Assembly: GCA_002354635.1 (NCBI GenBank)
Contig: DELZ01000003.1
Coordinates: 413,060 to 439,473 of the forward strand
Direction of reading: 5' to 3'
Origin: Sphingomonadales bacterium UBA2683
GTDB lineage: Bacteria; Pseudomonadota; Alphaproteobacteria; Sphingomonadales; Sphingomonadaceae
DNA length: 26,414 nucleotides
Positions 8,857-18,003 of the stretch are shown here, one piece after another. The stretch's first letter is position 1. Every line of letters starts with the position of its first letter. The notes beneath the pieces are model-generated. The model was not told where the DNA came from, did not search any database, and saw only the letters and a list, made by a program, of their open reading frames with translations. A program made the position numbers and the translations under genes.

Positions 8857-11800
8857 CGCGAAAGCAACAGCCGCGCCTGCCCCGCAATTTGTGCCAGCAT
8901 GGCAATCGAGGGCTTTGGCGTTTGCTGTGCCCGGTCCATGATCTTCCTGAACTGGGCCACGCGATCGATGTTGCGCTCCGCCCAGCTTTCGACAAATTGC
9001 TGCATATCCTTGCCGCGGGTACGGCGCAGGAAATCCAGTCGCATCTGCTGAAAATCTCGCGCCAGCCCTGCGACCAGCAAGCGATCCCATGGGTCGGACG
9101 GATTGATCCGGGTTGCCGTCATCTGCGCCCAGTCAAGCCCCAGCTGGCTGCCGAGATTGGTAAAGGCAAGGGCCACGTCCAGCGGATCAATTTCCCGGCT
9201 ATGGGCAAGAAAAGCGATACCGGCAGCACCGTCATTCAAATATATATTGGCAATCTTGTCGGCGATTTCCGGAGTGGCTCCTGCCTTGACCAGATCTTTC
9301 ACCTGCTTGGCTGCCTGCAAGCGGCCTTCGGCGGTAATCAGTTTTTGAACATTCTCGTTGAGCAGGTTCACGCCTGATGCCAGCGTATCGACGGTGTCAC
9401 CGATCCGGTCATCAGAAACCCCGATCCGCATCAGGTCGGCCATGTGAGAGCGCAGCACATAAGCGAGACGATCAAACAGGGTTATTCTGATATCTTCAGA
9501 GATATCAGCCGCTTCCAGCTCACGCCAAATCCCGTCGGCGTTGAACAACCGCTCGGCCATCACGAAAGCGCGCGCGACCTCTCCCATTGAGCAGCCTTCT
9601 TCCTCGCCCAGTTCAAACGGGTCAATCAGACCCAGCCGGTTGATCATTCGGTTGGCCAGTTTTGTGGCAATGATCTCGCGCCGCAATTGATGATTGAGAA
9701 TGGCCGATTCATGGCCCTTCTGCATCGCTTCCGGAAATGCTGCGAGCAATTCGCTGTTCAGTCCGGGGTCATCACCAAGATCGCTATTTTCAATGGCATC
9801 CTGCAGCACCAGCTTGGCAGTAGAGATGAGCACGGCGAGTTCCGGCCGGTATAGTCCCCGATTTTCCTGACCGCGCCGGATCATATCCTCGTTGCTGGCA
9901 AGGCCCTCGACAGCCCGATTCAGCTGGCCCTGATCTTCAAACTGATCGATCAGGCGGACATAGGACGGCAATGTTTTTACCCCCCCCTTTTCGGCAATCG
10001 AGAGCCCCAGTGCCTGCAGCCGGTTGTCTTCCAGAACCAGCGCACCGACTTCATCAGTCATCGATTCCAGCAATATATTCCTTTCGGCCGGCTGCAGCTT
10101 GCCGCTGGCCAATTCCGCATTCAGAGCGATCTTGATATTGACTTCATTGTCCGAGCAATCGACCCCGGCGCTATTGTCGATAAAGTCGGTATTGATCCGG
10201 CCGCCCTTGGCAGCGAAAGCGATTCTCGCCGCCTGGGTGATACCCAGATTGGCGCCTTCGCCCACTACCTTTACGCGCAGCTGCTCGGCATTCAGACGAA
10301 TCTTGTCATTGGCAGGGTCACCGACCTCGATGTGATTTTCGGATGCGGCCTTCACATAGGTGCCGATACCGCCAAACCACAACAGATCCGCGTTGCACGC
10401 CAATATCGCGGTCATCAGTTTCGCCGGCGTTGTTTCCGCATCGTCCGGCAGTTCCAGCAAGCTGGCAATCTGTTTTGAGATTTTGATCGTTTTCGAACTG
10501 CGCGAAAAGATACCGCCACCCTTGGATATCAATTTCTTGTCATAGTCATCCCAGCTGGAACGGGGCAGATCGAACAATCTCTTGCGCTCGACCCAGCTCT
10601 TCGCCGGATCGGGGGTCGGGTCGACAAAAATATGGCGGTGGTCAAAGGCAGCCACGATTTTCAGGCTCTTCGACAGCAGCATACCGTTGCCGAATACGTC
10701 GCCCGACATGTCGCCCACACCAACCACCCGGACCGGATCCGTCTGGACATCGACACCCGATTCCGCGAAATGACGCTGCACCGAAACCCAGGCACCTCGC
10801 GCGGTTATCCCCATCGCCTTGTGATCATAGCCGTTGCTGCCGCCGCTGGCGAAAGCGTCGCCCAGCCAGAAACCGCGATCGACCGCGATCTTGTTGGCAA
10901 TATCGGAAAAGCTTGCGGTACCCTTGTCCGCTGCCACGACAAAATAAGGATCATCGTCGTCGAGCCGCTCGACCCGTGCCGGGGGCACGACTTTGCCCTC
11001 GACGATATTGTCGGTCACCGACAGCAGGGCGGAAATGAAGATTTTATAGGCTTCGATGCCTTCGGCCAGAAATGCATCACGGTCTTCGCCGGATGGCAGT
11101 TGCTTGGCAAAGAAACCGCCTTTCGCGCCGGTTGGAACAATCACTGCATTCTTGACCCGCTGCGCTTTCATCAGGCCCAGTATTTCGGTGCGGAAATCAT
11201 CCCGGCGATCCGACCAGCGCAAACCGCCACGAGCCACTGGCCCGGCCCGCAAATGAATACCTTCGACGCGCGGGCTGTAGACAAAAATTTCTCGCCAGGG
11301 CAGCGGCGCCGGCAGTTCCGGAATCTTCGCGCTCTCGATCTTGAAGGCCAGAGCCTCCCCTGCCCGATAGGCAAATGCGTTGGTCCGCAATATCGATTCG
11401 ATAACTGCCCGGACCAGTCGCAGGATGCGATCATCATCAATGGCGTGGACGCTGACCAATGCAGCGTCCACGTCATGGGTCGCCGCACGCGCAGCTTGCT
11501 CACGGTCGCCGTTGAAATCCGGATCATGCAGGGCGCGGAACAGATTGATCAGCGCCGCCGTGACCTCTGGGGCCTCTGCCAGGGCTTCGACCACCGTAAC
11601 CAGGCCGTAGCTGAGGCCGGTCTGGCGCAAATAGCGAAACCAGGCCCGCATCCACACCGTCGAGCGGGCATCGATACCCGCGGAAATGATCAGCTGGTTG
11701 AAGGCGTCGTTTTCAGCCTCACCGTCCAGCACACTGGTGATCGCCTCTTCGATCTCTTCCGACCGGACGATCAGACTTTCGCATTTCTCCTCGGACCGCA

Positions 11801-13529
11801 GTTCGAGCAGAAAGTCGTGAATATAGCCCAGGCGGCCGCCATCCAGAGGAGTCGGAACGGATTCCAGCACGGAAAACCCGAAATTCTCCAGCGTCGGGAC
11901 AGCGTCCGACAGCGGCAGTGCACCGCCCAGATGATAGATTTTCAGTCGCAGCAGATGATCGGCATCGCTGGCCAGCCGGTAAAGCCGGGTAGACCGCTGA
12001 CCGCCCCGCTCCAGCTGGAACAGCCGCATGATATCCTTGGCCGCTTCCAGGGCACCATATGTCGACTGATAGGTTCCGGGGAAACAATCAGCATAGCGCT
12101 GCGCCAGGACCGCAGACCGGTTTTCCTGGCCGGCTTCGCGCAGATTGCGTTCAACCTCCGGTTTCCAGCCCCGGACCATATTTTCCAGCTCCTGGTCAAG
12201 CAGGTCGGGATCGGGAACTTTACCGTCGGCTCCCATGTCGAGCGTGTATCGCAGGGACGAGACGCCACCCTCTTCCAGCGAATTGGACCAGCTCAGGATC
12301 TTCGCCCCGGTCGCCTTGGTAAGCATGTTTTCGACATTCTGGCGACGCTCGGTCGAGAGCTGCTCCCGCGGCAGCCAGACGAAGGCAAACAGATGACGGG
12401 CCAGTGGCGAAATTACGCTGTGCAATTTGGGCCGCGGCCTGTCGATCAGGGACATCGAGATCAGGGCGAGTTTCTCGAGATCGTCCTGTGCGAATGTGAT
12501 CAGGAGATCATGCGGCAGCGAGGTCAGGGCATGGGTAAGGCTCTTCCCGGCATGGCCGGCAACGGAAAATTCAAACTTGTCCAGCAACCGGGCATGCTGG
12601 GTCCGCAACACCGGTATCGATTCCGGTGGAGCGGCCAGCGCGGCGCTGGTCCACATGCCGGAAGTGATCGACAGCGCCGAGATTTTTCCCTTGTCCTCTA
12701 CCGGCACGATGATCAGGTCCATCAGGACATGGCGATGCACTGTGGAAAGCTGGTTGGATTTGATGATCAGCGGGGCTTTCCCAGCCTTTTCAAACCATTC
12801 GAACGCGCGTCTCCGGCTTTCTTCGGAAAGGATTGGTTGCGACCGCATCCGGGCAATGCCCAGTTGCCGGTTACGCTCGCCCTCTGGATCGACGATTTCG
12901 TGGCCCAGCAATGTGAGGTTGCGGTCAAGGAACCATCGCAACAGGGTGGCACCCTCTCCTTCCGGCAATGCAACCGCCTGTTCCGCTAGCACATTCTGCA
13001 ATTCCGTCCAGTCGGCAACGGCGGCAGCGACATCCTTGAGATTGGCACGCAGCGCCTTGACCAGTTCCCGGCGAATACGGGCGTCAGTCCGCTCGAGTTC
13101 GATATAGATTACCGATTCGCGATTCCCGCCGCCCTCTGCCTGTTCGTTGATCTGGATCAGCTGCCCGCTGGCGTCCCTCCGGACGGCGACAACCGGATGA
13201 ATCAGCCGTTCGATGGTCAAGCCGAAACCGGCAATGGTCGCACAAACCGAATCGACCAGGAACGGCATGTCGTCATTGACAATCGCCAGGCGCAAATGCC
13301 GGTGATTTTGCTGGCCGCTCACGCTTTCCAGCGACAGGTTCGCTTTGCTGTCTTCCCGGTTTAGCGCGCACCGCAATGTGAACCGCGCAGCCTCTTCGCA
13401 GGCATTCTGGTCAAAACCGATATTCTCGCCAGGCAATGCGCTTTCACGAAAGGCTGCTACCAGCGCCTTTTCGAGACCTGCTGCATCTGCTGCTGTTTGC
13501 GTGGATTTTTGTTCGCGGTTGACCGCCAT
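8853..13529 (-). CDS. NAD-specific glutamate dehydrogenase, large (about 180 kDa) class
   Basis: The encoded protein has 1,558 residues, the usual length for the large-type bacterial NAD-GDH, which oxidatively deaminates glutamate to 2-oxoglutarate and ammonium in the cytoplasm. The N-terminal half contains regulatory ACT-like segments (for example HLRLAIVNDDMPFLVDSV near 80-100). The catalytic part starts near residue 750: RAGPVARGGLRWSDRRDDFRTE, the glutamate-binding lysine block PTGAKGGFFAK near 800, GVGDMSGDVFGNGML near 940 and VVGEGANLGITQ near 1087, followed by the long helical C-terminal domain. ATG 13529 is the start; there is no obvious partner gene. A 785-codon frame on the opposite strand inside it is a coding shadow. 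It is intact, with no frameshift seen. Confidence 0.96.
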   Translation of the reverse strand: MAVNREQKSTQTAADAAGLEKALVAAFRESALPGENIGFDQNACEEAARFTLRCALNREDSKANLSLESVSGQQNHRHLRLAIVNDDMPFLVDSVCATIAGFGLTIERLIHPVVAVRRDASGQLIQINEQAEGGGNRESVIYIELERTDARIRRELVKALRANLKDVAAAVADWTELQNVLAEQAVALPEGEGATLLRWFLDRNLTLLGHEIVDPEGERNRQLGIARMRSQPILSEESRRRAFEWFEKAGKAPLIIKSNQLSTVHRHVLMDLIIVPVEDKGKISALSITSGMWTSAALAAPPESIPVLRTQHARLLDKFEFSVAGHAGKSLTHALTSLPHDLLITFAQDDLEKLALISMSLIDRPRPKLHSVISPLARHLFAFVWLPREQLSTERRQNVENMLTKATGAKILSWSNSLEEGGVSSLRYTLDMGADGKVPDPDLLDQELENMVRGWKPEVERNLREAGQENRSAVLAQRYADCFPGTYQSTYGALEAAKDIMRLFQLERGGQRSTRLYRLASDADHLLRLKIYHLGGALPLSDAVPTLENFGFSVLESVPTPLDGGRLGYIHDFLLELRSEEKCESLIVRSEEIEEAITSVLDGEAENDAFNQLIISAGIDARSTVWMRAWFRYLRQTGLSYGLVTVVEALAEAPEVTAALINLFRALHDPDFNGDREQAARAATHDVDAALVSVHAIDDDRILRLVRAVIESILRTNAFAYRAGEALAFKIESAKIPELPAPLPWREIFVYSPRVEGIHLRAGPVARGGLRWSDRRDDFRTEILGLMKAQRVKNAVIVPTGAKGGFFAKQLPSGEDRDAFLAEGIEAYKIFISALLSVTDNIVEGKVVPPARVERLDDDDPYFVVAADKGTASFSDIANKIAVDRGFWLGDAFASGGSNGYDHKAMGITARGAWVSVQRHFAESGVDVQTDPVRVVGVGDMSGDVFGNGMLLSKSLKIVAAFDHRHIFVDPTPDPAKSWVERKRLFDLPRSSWDDYDKKLISKGGGIFSRSSKTIKISKQIASLLELPDDAETTPAKLMTAILACNADLLWFGGIGTYVKAASENHIEVGDPANDKIRLNAEQLRVKVVGEGANLGITQAARIAFAAKGGRINTDFIDNSAGVDCSDNEVNIKIALNAELASGKLQPAERNILLESMTDEVGALVLEDNRLQALGLSIAEKGGVKTLPSYVRLIDQFEDQGQLNRAVEGLASNEDMIRRGQENRGLYRPELAVLISTAKLVLQDAIENSDLGDDPGLNSELLAAFPEAMQKGHESAILNHQLRREIIATKLANRMINRLGLIDPFELGEEEGCSMGEVARAFVMAERLFNADGIWRELEAADISEDIRITLFDRLAYVLRSHMADLMRIGVSDDRIGDTVDTLASGVNLLNENVQKLITAEGRLQAAKQVKDLVKAGATPEIADKIANIYLNDGAAGIAFLAHSREIDPLDVALAFTNLGSQLGLDWAQMTATRINPSDPWDRLLVAGLARDFQQMRLDFLRRTRGKDMQQFVESWAERNIDRVAQFRKIMDRAQQTPKPSIAMLAQIAGQARLLLSR

Positions 13530-13724
13530 TTTGCCCCCAGGTGGATCAAGACGAGTCAGTAACTCGCCAGCATCACGACGCTATGCGCTTATTCCAGCAC
13601 ACGCTCAAGGGGCTAGCCGGTCCTTTCCAGGTCCGCGCAAGTGAATATTACCGATAGTGGTATTTTCGTTACATGTGCAACTATAGCCGGCATATCGACC
13701 GAGAACGGCGGACATGGGCCGAGG

Positions 13725-15080
13725 TCAGATTTGGGTGTGCCTCAGCGCCTGACTGGTCAGCTTTTCATTGCCGCGGACCGGGCCAACAATGGCCAGTTCG
13801 CCGTCCTTGTCCTTGCGCGCAACCAGAACCACAAACTCCGAGTCGCCCGCATCGATGTCCTGCAGGCGACGCGACGGTGCCGAGCGCAATTTGGCGATCA
13901 GCTTATCGTTGATGGTACGGGCATTGGCCGGGACACCGGCCGGCCGCGACGCTTTGCGTTCAGCCGAAACGACGGCTTTCAACCCGCCTTCATACTGGCC
14001 CAGAAAATCGGCAAAAGTGCCCTTTGCAATCTCGTTGCGTGCTGCATATTTGAGCGCCGCCGCATATTCGGTCAGGCGCGTCTTGTCATAGCCGGCGCCA
14101 AATACGAGTTTGACGATCGGCGTCATCGGCGCGCGTTTCTGGACGGTCAGCCCGGAATCTTCCAGCAGCGCCTGGTAATCCTCGGGACATTGCCCGGTCA
14201 TCAGGTAGAAATCATAGGCATTGCCGATCGCGGCATACAGGGCTGCGCGGCTGCGTTGCTCGCTGTGCGCGGCATTGTCGGCGCTGTTCCGGGCGGCGGA
14301 CAACCAGTCCGCGAGACTGGCATCGTCCGCCAGTTTCTCCGAAAGCACGTCTTCTCCCTCATCCGGCATGATTTGCTGGGCCGGTGTCAGCTCCAGTTGC
14401 GAGGCCGTTTCCTCTTCATCCAGACTGGCCGAATGCGGTCCGTCTTCCCAGACCGGTCCCGCTATTTTGCGCGCTGGTGCCGAAAGCATCGCGCCCGACA
14501 CCTCGTCTTCGATTTCCCGCTGGACAGCATCGGTTGCGACTTCTTTCCAGTTGATCACGCCATAGATAAAATCGATGGTCTCGTCATCGGTCGAGAAAGG
14601 CAGCAGGATACCGCGATACATGATCGTGATGCCGCGCTGGTTGACGAATTCGGCTTCAAAACCGATCGGGGACTGATTGGCGATGATCTGCAGATAATGG
14701 TCGGTGACGCGCGAAAGCAGCGACCGCGCCGGCACATCGGCTACCGACGTGATCGAGGCATCAATACCGCATTCATCACGCAACGAGCGGCCGAGAAACT
14801 GTATCATCGGGTTTTCAATACCGTTGGTAAAGTCCAGCAAGACACTGTTCGGGCCGAAATCCTCGTCGGATTCGGGGGAAATATCCTCAACGCTGGGGAA
14901 CAGCCGTTCCCCCAGCAAGCCTGCCCAGAAATTATAGGCCCGCACATGCATGCGGCGCTCATCCTGGCCAATGGCCGGCGGTGCTTCGACGGCTCCGTCA
15001 TCCTCGGGATAGGCAGTATAGTCAGGAACCGAATTCAGATCCTGATCGCCAATTTCGCCGTAATTCTGTAGGTTTTCCAT
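13725..15080 (-). CDS. PAS-like domain hypothetical protein
   Basis: This is a 451-residue, acidic, soluble protein. Residues about 45-185 look like a PAS fold of the type seen in alphaproteobacterial PAS_5-like proteins (YNFWAGLLGERLFPSVEDI, FLGRSLRDECG, RGILLPFSTDDETIDFIYGVINW). The middle (about 190-260) is low-complexity and rich in Glu, Ala and Asp. A helical C-terminal section ends with a possible beta strand pair (SEFVVLVARKDKDGELAIVGPV). No kinase, GGDEF or DNA-binding domain is visible, so its output is unknown. ATG 15080 is preceded on the coding strand by a GGGGC element about five bases upstream. An 11-base-spaced direct repeat lies upstream at 15129-15147. The opposite-strand frame of 476 codons is judged a shadow. 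Confidence 0.8.
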   Translation of the reverse strand: MENLQNYGEIGDQDLNSVPDYTAYPEDDGAVEAPPAIGQDERRMHVRAYNFWAGLLGERLFPSVEDISPESDEDFGPNSVLLDFTNGIENPMIQFLGRSLRDECGIDASITSVADVPARSLLSRVTDHYLQIIANQSPIGFEAEFVNQRGITIMYRGILLPFSTDDETIDFIYGVINWKEVATDAVQREIEDEVSGAMLSAPARKIAGPVWEDGPHSASLDEEETASQLELTPAQQIMPDEGEDVLSEKLADDASLADWLSAARNSADNAAHSEQRSRAALYAAIGNAYDFYLMTGQCPEDYQALLEDSGLTVQKRAPMTPIVKLVFGAGYDKTRLTEYAAALKYAARNEIAKGTFADFLGQYEGGLKAVVSAERKASRPAGVPANARTINDKLIAKLRSAPSRRLQDIDAGDSEFVVLVARKDKDGELAIVGPVRGNEKLTSQALRHTQI

Positions 15081-15309
15081 GGTGCCCCATTGCGGTTGCT
15101 GCTATTCTTCACCGGTGTGCACTGCTCATGGTAAATATCTGGTAAATTTCCCGAGAATGCCCGTCACGCGGCCCTGCCGGCAAGCACCGGGTTTTCGCGC
15201 CGAGGCCTTGTGAAATAACGATCACGCGGACTTGTCATGACACAGCTCTGCTGGTAATGGCCCGCGATCAATGAAATGCGCGGTACACTCGTGCATCCAT
15301 TTCATCGAT

Positions 15310-15385
15310 GCCGCTTTAGCTCAGTTGGTAGAGCATCGCATTCGTAATGCGGGGGTCAGAGGTTCGAATCCTCTAAGCGGCACCA
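15310..15385 (+). tRNA. tRNA-Thr (anticodon CGT)
   Basis: A complete 76-base cloverleaf can be drawn. The acceptor stem GCCGCTT pairs with AAGCGGC; the D-arm region is AGCTCAGTTGGTAGAGCA. The anticodon stem-loop has stem CGCA/TGCG with loop TTCGTAA and anticodon CGT, and the T arm is AGAGG-TTCGAAT-CCTCT. Discriminator A is followed by an encoded CCA (15383-15385). It reads ACG threonine codons. The accessory block with a serine recombinase begins immediately downstream. Confidence 0.97.
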
Positions 15386-15591
15386 CCAATTTTTCCCTTT
15401 TATATCAAGTACTTAGTCGTGTGTAGAATGTCGGGATTAGTCCCCGAACTTCCGAGGGTTAGGTAAACTGCGGAATACAAAACGGTGGCTAGAGACCATT
15501 TGTCGGTGGCGAGATGGGCCGAAATATCGCGCGTGTCTCACAGGCCGATTTCGTGGCTGTCAGATGCAGATTGAAATTTTGGATTGAGCGT

Positions 15592-17208
15592 TCAGACGAA
15601 CCCAAACATTTTCCTCTGACTCGGCCAATCAAGCGGGATAGCATTAGCGCGGGTGAGCTTGCGACCGGTCAAACTGACGGGCTGCGTACCATCCATGATG
15701 GATCCGATGATATCGGGCGCGAGCCAGGAGATACGAACCAGCTGTCCCAAGTACCGGCGGCTGTAGTCTGAAAGCGCTGGATTGGGTTTGCCGGTGAGGA
15801 GAAGGTCTTGTGCAGCAAAGGCTTGGGCAACCAGCTTTTGCAAAGTGGCATTAGGGGCCGGCTTGATGTTCGTGTTGGTAGGCGGAATGGTAAATTTCAG
15901 CTCACTTCCCTGCTTGGCCAGTTTTGCATCAATGCAGACTTCTGATCGTTCCGCTTCGACGTGAGGCTTGAAGCTGAGCATGACTTGCTCTTGGAGGATA
16001 TGTACCCTGACCCGGTGATCCAGCAGTATCTGGCGCTTCTCGTGAATGACAGCAATTTGAAGACGTTCAGCGATCTCGCCACTAGCAGCCATTTGATCCT
16101 GGATAATATTGGCTTCGCTCGAGGCTGGCGCATTATCGGCAATCGCCTTTGCAATTGCATCTATGACCAGTCTCTCGATCTCTCCCGATGGCAACCTCCA
16201 TACCAGGTTCTTGTCATCGCCCGGTTCAAGCCTCGTCACATAATAGCGGAATCGCTTCGATCCGTTGCAGGCATGCGTTGGTGTCATTGGCCGGTCATCA
16301 GGGTCGGTGATTAGGCCCGACAGCAAGCTTGGATTACTGGACTTCTTGCCCAAGGCATTGTCCCTGCGGTTCACCGCAAAAATGCTCTGAACCTCATCAA
16401 ACAATGTTTGGTCAATAATGGCTTCATGCTCCCCATCATAGATTTTGTCCTTGTGTCGGACCTTGCCGGTATAGATCGGGTTTTTGAGCAACTGACTGAG
16501 TGCACCGGTCCGGAATGCGACACCGCCAATTTGTCGGCCATCTTTGTAGGGACGGATCTTCGTGCGATATCCTTGCACCGCAAGTTCCTCGACCAGTTGA
16601 GGCACAGATTGAAGTTCAGCATATCGGCGGAACAGGTGACGGACGGTTTCAGCTTCGCGGGCATTAACAATCAACTTGCGGTCACCAAGTTCATAGCCAA
16701 GAGGAACCGGGCCACCCATCCACATGCCCTTTTTCTTGGAGGCGGCAATCTTGTCGCGGATGCGTTCGCCGGTGACCTCGCGTTCAAACTGGGCGAATGA
16801 TAGAAGGACATTCAAGGTGAGCCGTCCCATGCTGGTTGTCGTATTGAAGGACTGGGTGACACTTACAAAGCTGGCTTCATGCTCGTCGAGGATATCGACG
16901 ATCTTGGCGAAGTCGGCAAGGCTACGGGTTAGCCGATCGACCTTGTAGACAACAATGACATCAACCTTGCCGGCTATGACATCCTGCAGAAGTTGCCTGA
17001 GGCCGGGCCTCTCCATGGAACCACCGCTGAAGCCGCCATCATCATATAGCTCTGATGTCCCTTCCCATCCCTCGTGCGTCTGGCTCAATATGTAAGCAGC
17101 ACATGCCTCGCGCTGGGCATCCAGACTGTTGAAATCCTGTTCCAGACCATCTTCGGTCGATTTGCGGGTATAGATGGCGCAGCGCGTCTTTCTCTTCAAC
17201 TCAGGCAT
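15592..17208 (-). CDS. large serine site-specific recombinase
   Basis: This 538-residue recombinase cleaves and exchanges DNA through a serine-linked intermediate. The N-terminal resolvase domain (about 8-150) begins with AIYTRKSTEDG, placing the nucleophile at S17, and includes SLDAQREAC, the acidic DDGGFSGGSMERPGL block and VDVIVVYKVDRLTRS. The recombinase DNA-binding domain (about 165-290) contains PLGYELGDRKLIVN and LLKNPIYTGKVRHK. The usual zinc-ribbon region is weak, with one clear cysteine in PTHACNGSKRFRYYV. The C-terminal RYLGQLVRISWLAPDI...IPLDWPSQRKMFGF is characteristic of the alphaproteobacterial branch. ATG 17208 overlaps the DUF2924 stop by eight bases, so translation is probably coupled. 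It may mobilise the surrounding island. Confidence 0.95.
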   Translation of the reverse strand: MPELKRKTRCAIYTRKSTEDGLEQDFNSLDAQREACAAYILSQTHEGWEGTSELYDDGGFSGGSMERPGLRQLLQDVIAGKVDVIVVYKVDRLTRSLADFAKIVDILDEHEASFVSVTQSFNTTTSMGRLTLNVLLSFAQFEREVTGERIRDKIAASKKKGMWMGGPVPLGYELGDRKLIVNAREAETVRHLFRRYAELQSVPQLVEELAVQGYRTKIRPYKDGRQIGGVAFRTGALSQLLKNPIYTGKVRHKDKIYDGEHEAIIDQTLFDEVQSIFAVNRRDNALGKKSSNPSLLSGLITDPDDRPMTPTHACNGSKRFRYYVTRLEPGDDKNLVWRLPSGEIERLVIDAIAKAIADNAPASSEANIIQDQMAASGEIAERLQIAVIHEKRQILLDHRVRVHILQEQVMLSFKPHVEAERSEVCIDAKLAKQGSELKFTIPPTNTNIKPAPNATLQKLVAQAFAAQDLLLTGKPNPALSDYSRRYLGQLVRISWLAPDIIGSIMDGTQPVSLTGRKLTRANAIPLDWPSQRKMFGFV

Positions 17209-17659
17209 CGATCCGAGCCTTGGGCTTGAATCCGCTTCGCTTTCTCAATCCAAAAAAGCGGGGTCCCGACCAGTGGGCGCCGGTGATTTCCTCGGCAATG
17301 TGGCTAAGGCTTCCGAACTGCCTGCCGTCATATTCAAAGCCCTCATCTCCCACGAGCACGTGATAGCTTTTACCATTCCATGTCCGCACAAGTCTTGTAC
17401 CCGGCTTGAGCGCGATTTCAGGGGGCATTCCCGCCAGGCTGGATTTGGCCAGTTTCTTTTGCAGTTTTGATATCCGCATTTTGATAGATGGCGTCAGTCC
17501 GCCATGCATACGCTCCTGCAATCGCCATGCTATAGACCGGCGCAGCAGATCGGGGGCTGCGTCTGGTGCAGGCTGGCGGAAGATATCGCGCCACAGGGAG
17601 CGAAGCTGGGCTGGCGGCATGTTGGCCAGTTCTGACAATCGACCATCCAGATCGCTCAT
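17201..17659 (-). CDS. DUF2924 domain protein, recombinase-associated
   Basis: This is a 152-residue basic protein of the DUF2924 family. Typical features are the N-terminal ELANMPPAQLRSLWRDIF, the helix LLRRSIAWRLQERMHGGL, then a beta-rich C-terminal half with GTRLVRTWNGKSYHVLVGDEGFEYDGR and LSHIAEEITGAHWSGPRFFGL. That half resembles a small DNA-interacting module found beside serine recombinases in many alphaproteobacteria; its molecular role is not known to me. It starts at ATG 17659, which overlaps the DUF3489 stop as ATGA, and its own stop overlaps the recombinase start. The three genes therefore form a tightly coupled operon, suggesting the product helps or controls recombination. Confidence 0.9.
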   Translation of the reverse strand: MSDLDGRLSELANMPPAQLRSLWRDIFRQPAPDAAPDLLRRSIAWRLQERMHGGLTPSIKMRISKLQKKLAKSSLAGMPPEIALKPGTRLVRTWNGKSYHVLVGDEGFEYDGRQFGSLSHIAEEITGAHWSGPRFFGLRKRSGFKPKARIDA

Positions 17660-17892
17660 GAAGATGCATCCTCAGCGGTCGGAGGCGATATCGTCCGATA
17701 GACTGTGCCTTCGTCCGCTCCCTGTTCCCGGACGAGAACAAGGCCCTTCTTGCGCAGGCCGGTCAGAAAGGCGCGGGCACTATGGGGTTGCCAACTGGTC
17801 GCATTGCATATCTCATCCAGCGAAGCGCCCTTGGCTCGGCCTAGCAGTGCGATAACTTTGTCGGACTTGGTTTGTGGTTTTGTAGTTGGCAT
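17656..17892 (-). CDS. DUF3489 domain protein, small winged-helix-like
   Basis: This is a 78-residue protein of the DUF3489 family. KSDKVIALLGRAKGASLDEICNATSW followed by QPHSARAFLTGLRKKGLVLVREQ reads as a winged helix-turn-helix, so it is a likely DNA binder and possible repressor of its own operon. I place the start at ATG 17892 because a GGAG lies seven bases upstream (17900-17903 on this strand). The frame remains open to 17955, but those extra residues do not look like the family. The Shine-Dalgarno sequence is part of a perfect 7-bp inverted repeat (17900-17918). It is first in the DUF3489-DUF2924-recombinase operon. Confidence 0.88.
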   Translation of the reverse strand: MPTTKPQTKSDKVIALLGRAKGASLDEICNATSWQPHSARAFLTGLRKKGLVLVREQGADEGTVYRTISPPTAEDASS

Positions 17893-17899
17893 TTGGGTT

Positions 17900-17918
17900 C
17901 TCCAGTATGGCACTGGAG
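17900..17918 (-). promoter_or_regulatory. perfect inverted repeat covering the DUF3489 ribosome binding site
   Basis: CTCCAGT (17900-17906) and ACTGGAG (17912-17918) form a perfect 7-bp dyad with a 5-base spacer. In the operon's mRNA the GGAG Shine-Dalgarno of DUF3489 is in the 3' arm of the resulting hairpin, seven bases from the AUG. It could hide the ribosome site in RNA or be a DNA operator for the winged-helix product. Confidence 0.6.
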
Positions 17919-17933
17919 GATCCAGCGCTTTCA

Positions 17934-17961
17934 CTGACCCAAGCCGCGGGTTCAATATGAT
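17934..17961 (+). promoter_or_regulatory. possible promoter for the small ORF at 18004
   Basis: CTGACC (17934-17939) and TATGAT (17956-17961) are separated by 16 bases; the -10 matches the TATAAT consensus at five of six positions, and the -35 matches the alphaproteobacterial TTGAC at four of five. It would start a transcript near 17968, about 36 bases before ATG 18004. It is a visual match only. Confidence 0.3.
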
Positions 17962-18003
17962 CCAGCGGCATGTCGCATTGCTTCGCTGGCGACACCAACA
18001 CCC

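Noticed and set aside
10632..12989. A 785-codon open frame on the plus strand opposite the glutamate dehydrogenase gene.
   Set aside because: It is wholly antisense to a well-recognised enzyme, its translation resembles no family, and codon-position bias of the dehydrogenase readily leaves such a frame open.
13641..15071. A 476-codon plus-strand frame opposite the PAS-like gene.
   Set aside because: The minus-strand product has PAS-like segments and acidic, protein-like composition; the plus-strand translation is rich in Arg, His and Gly with no motif.
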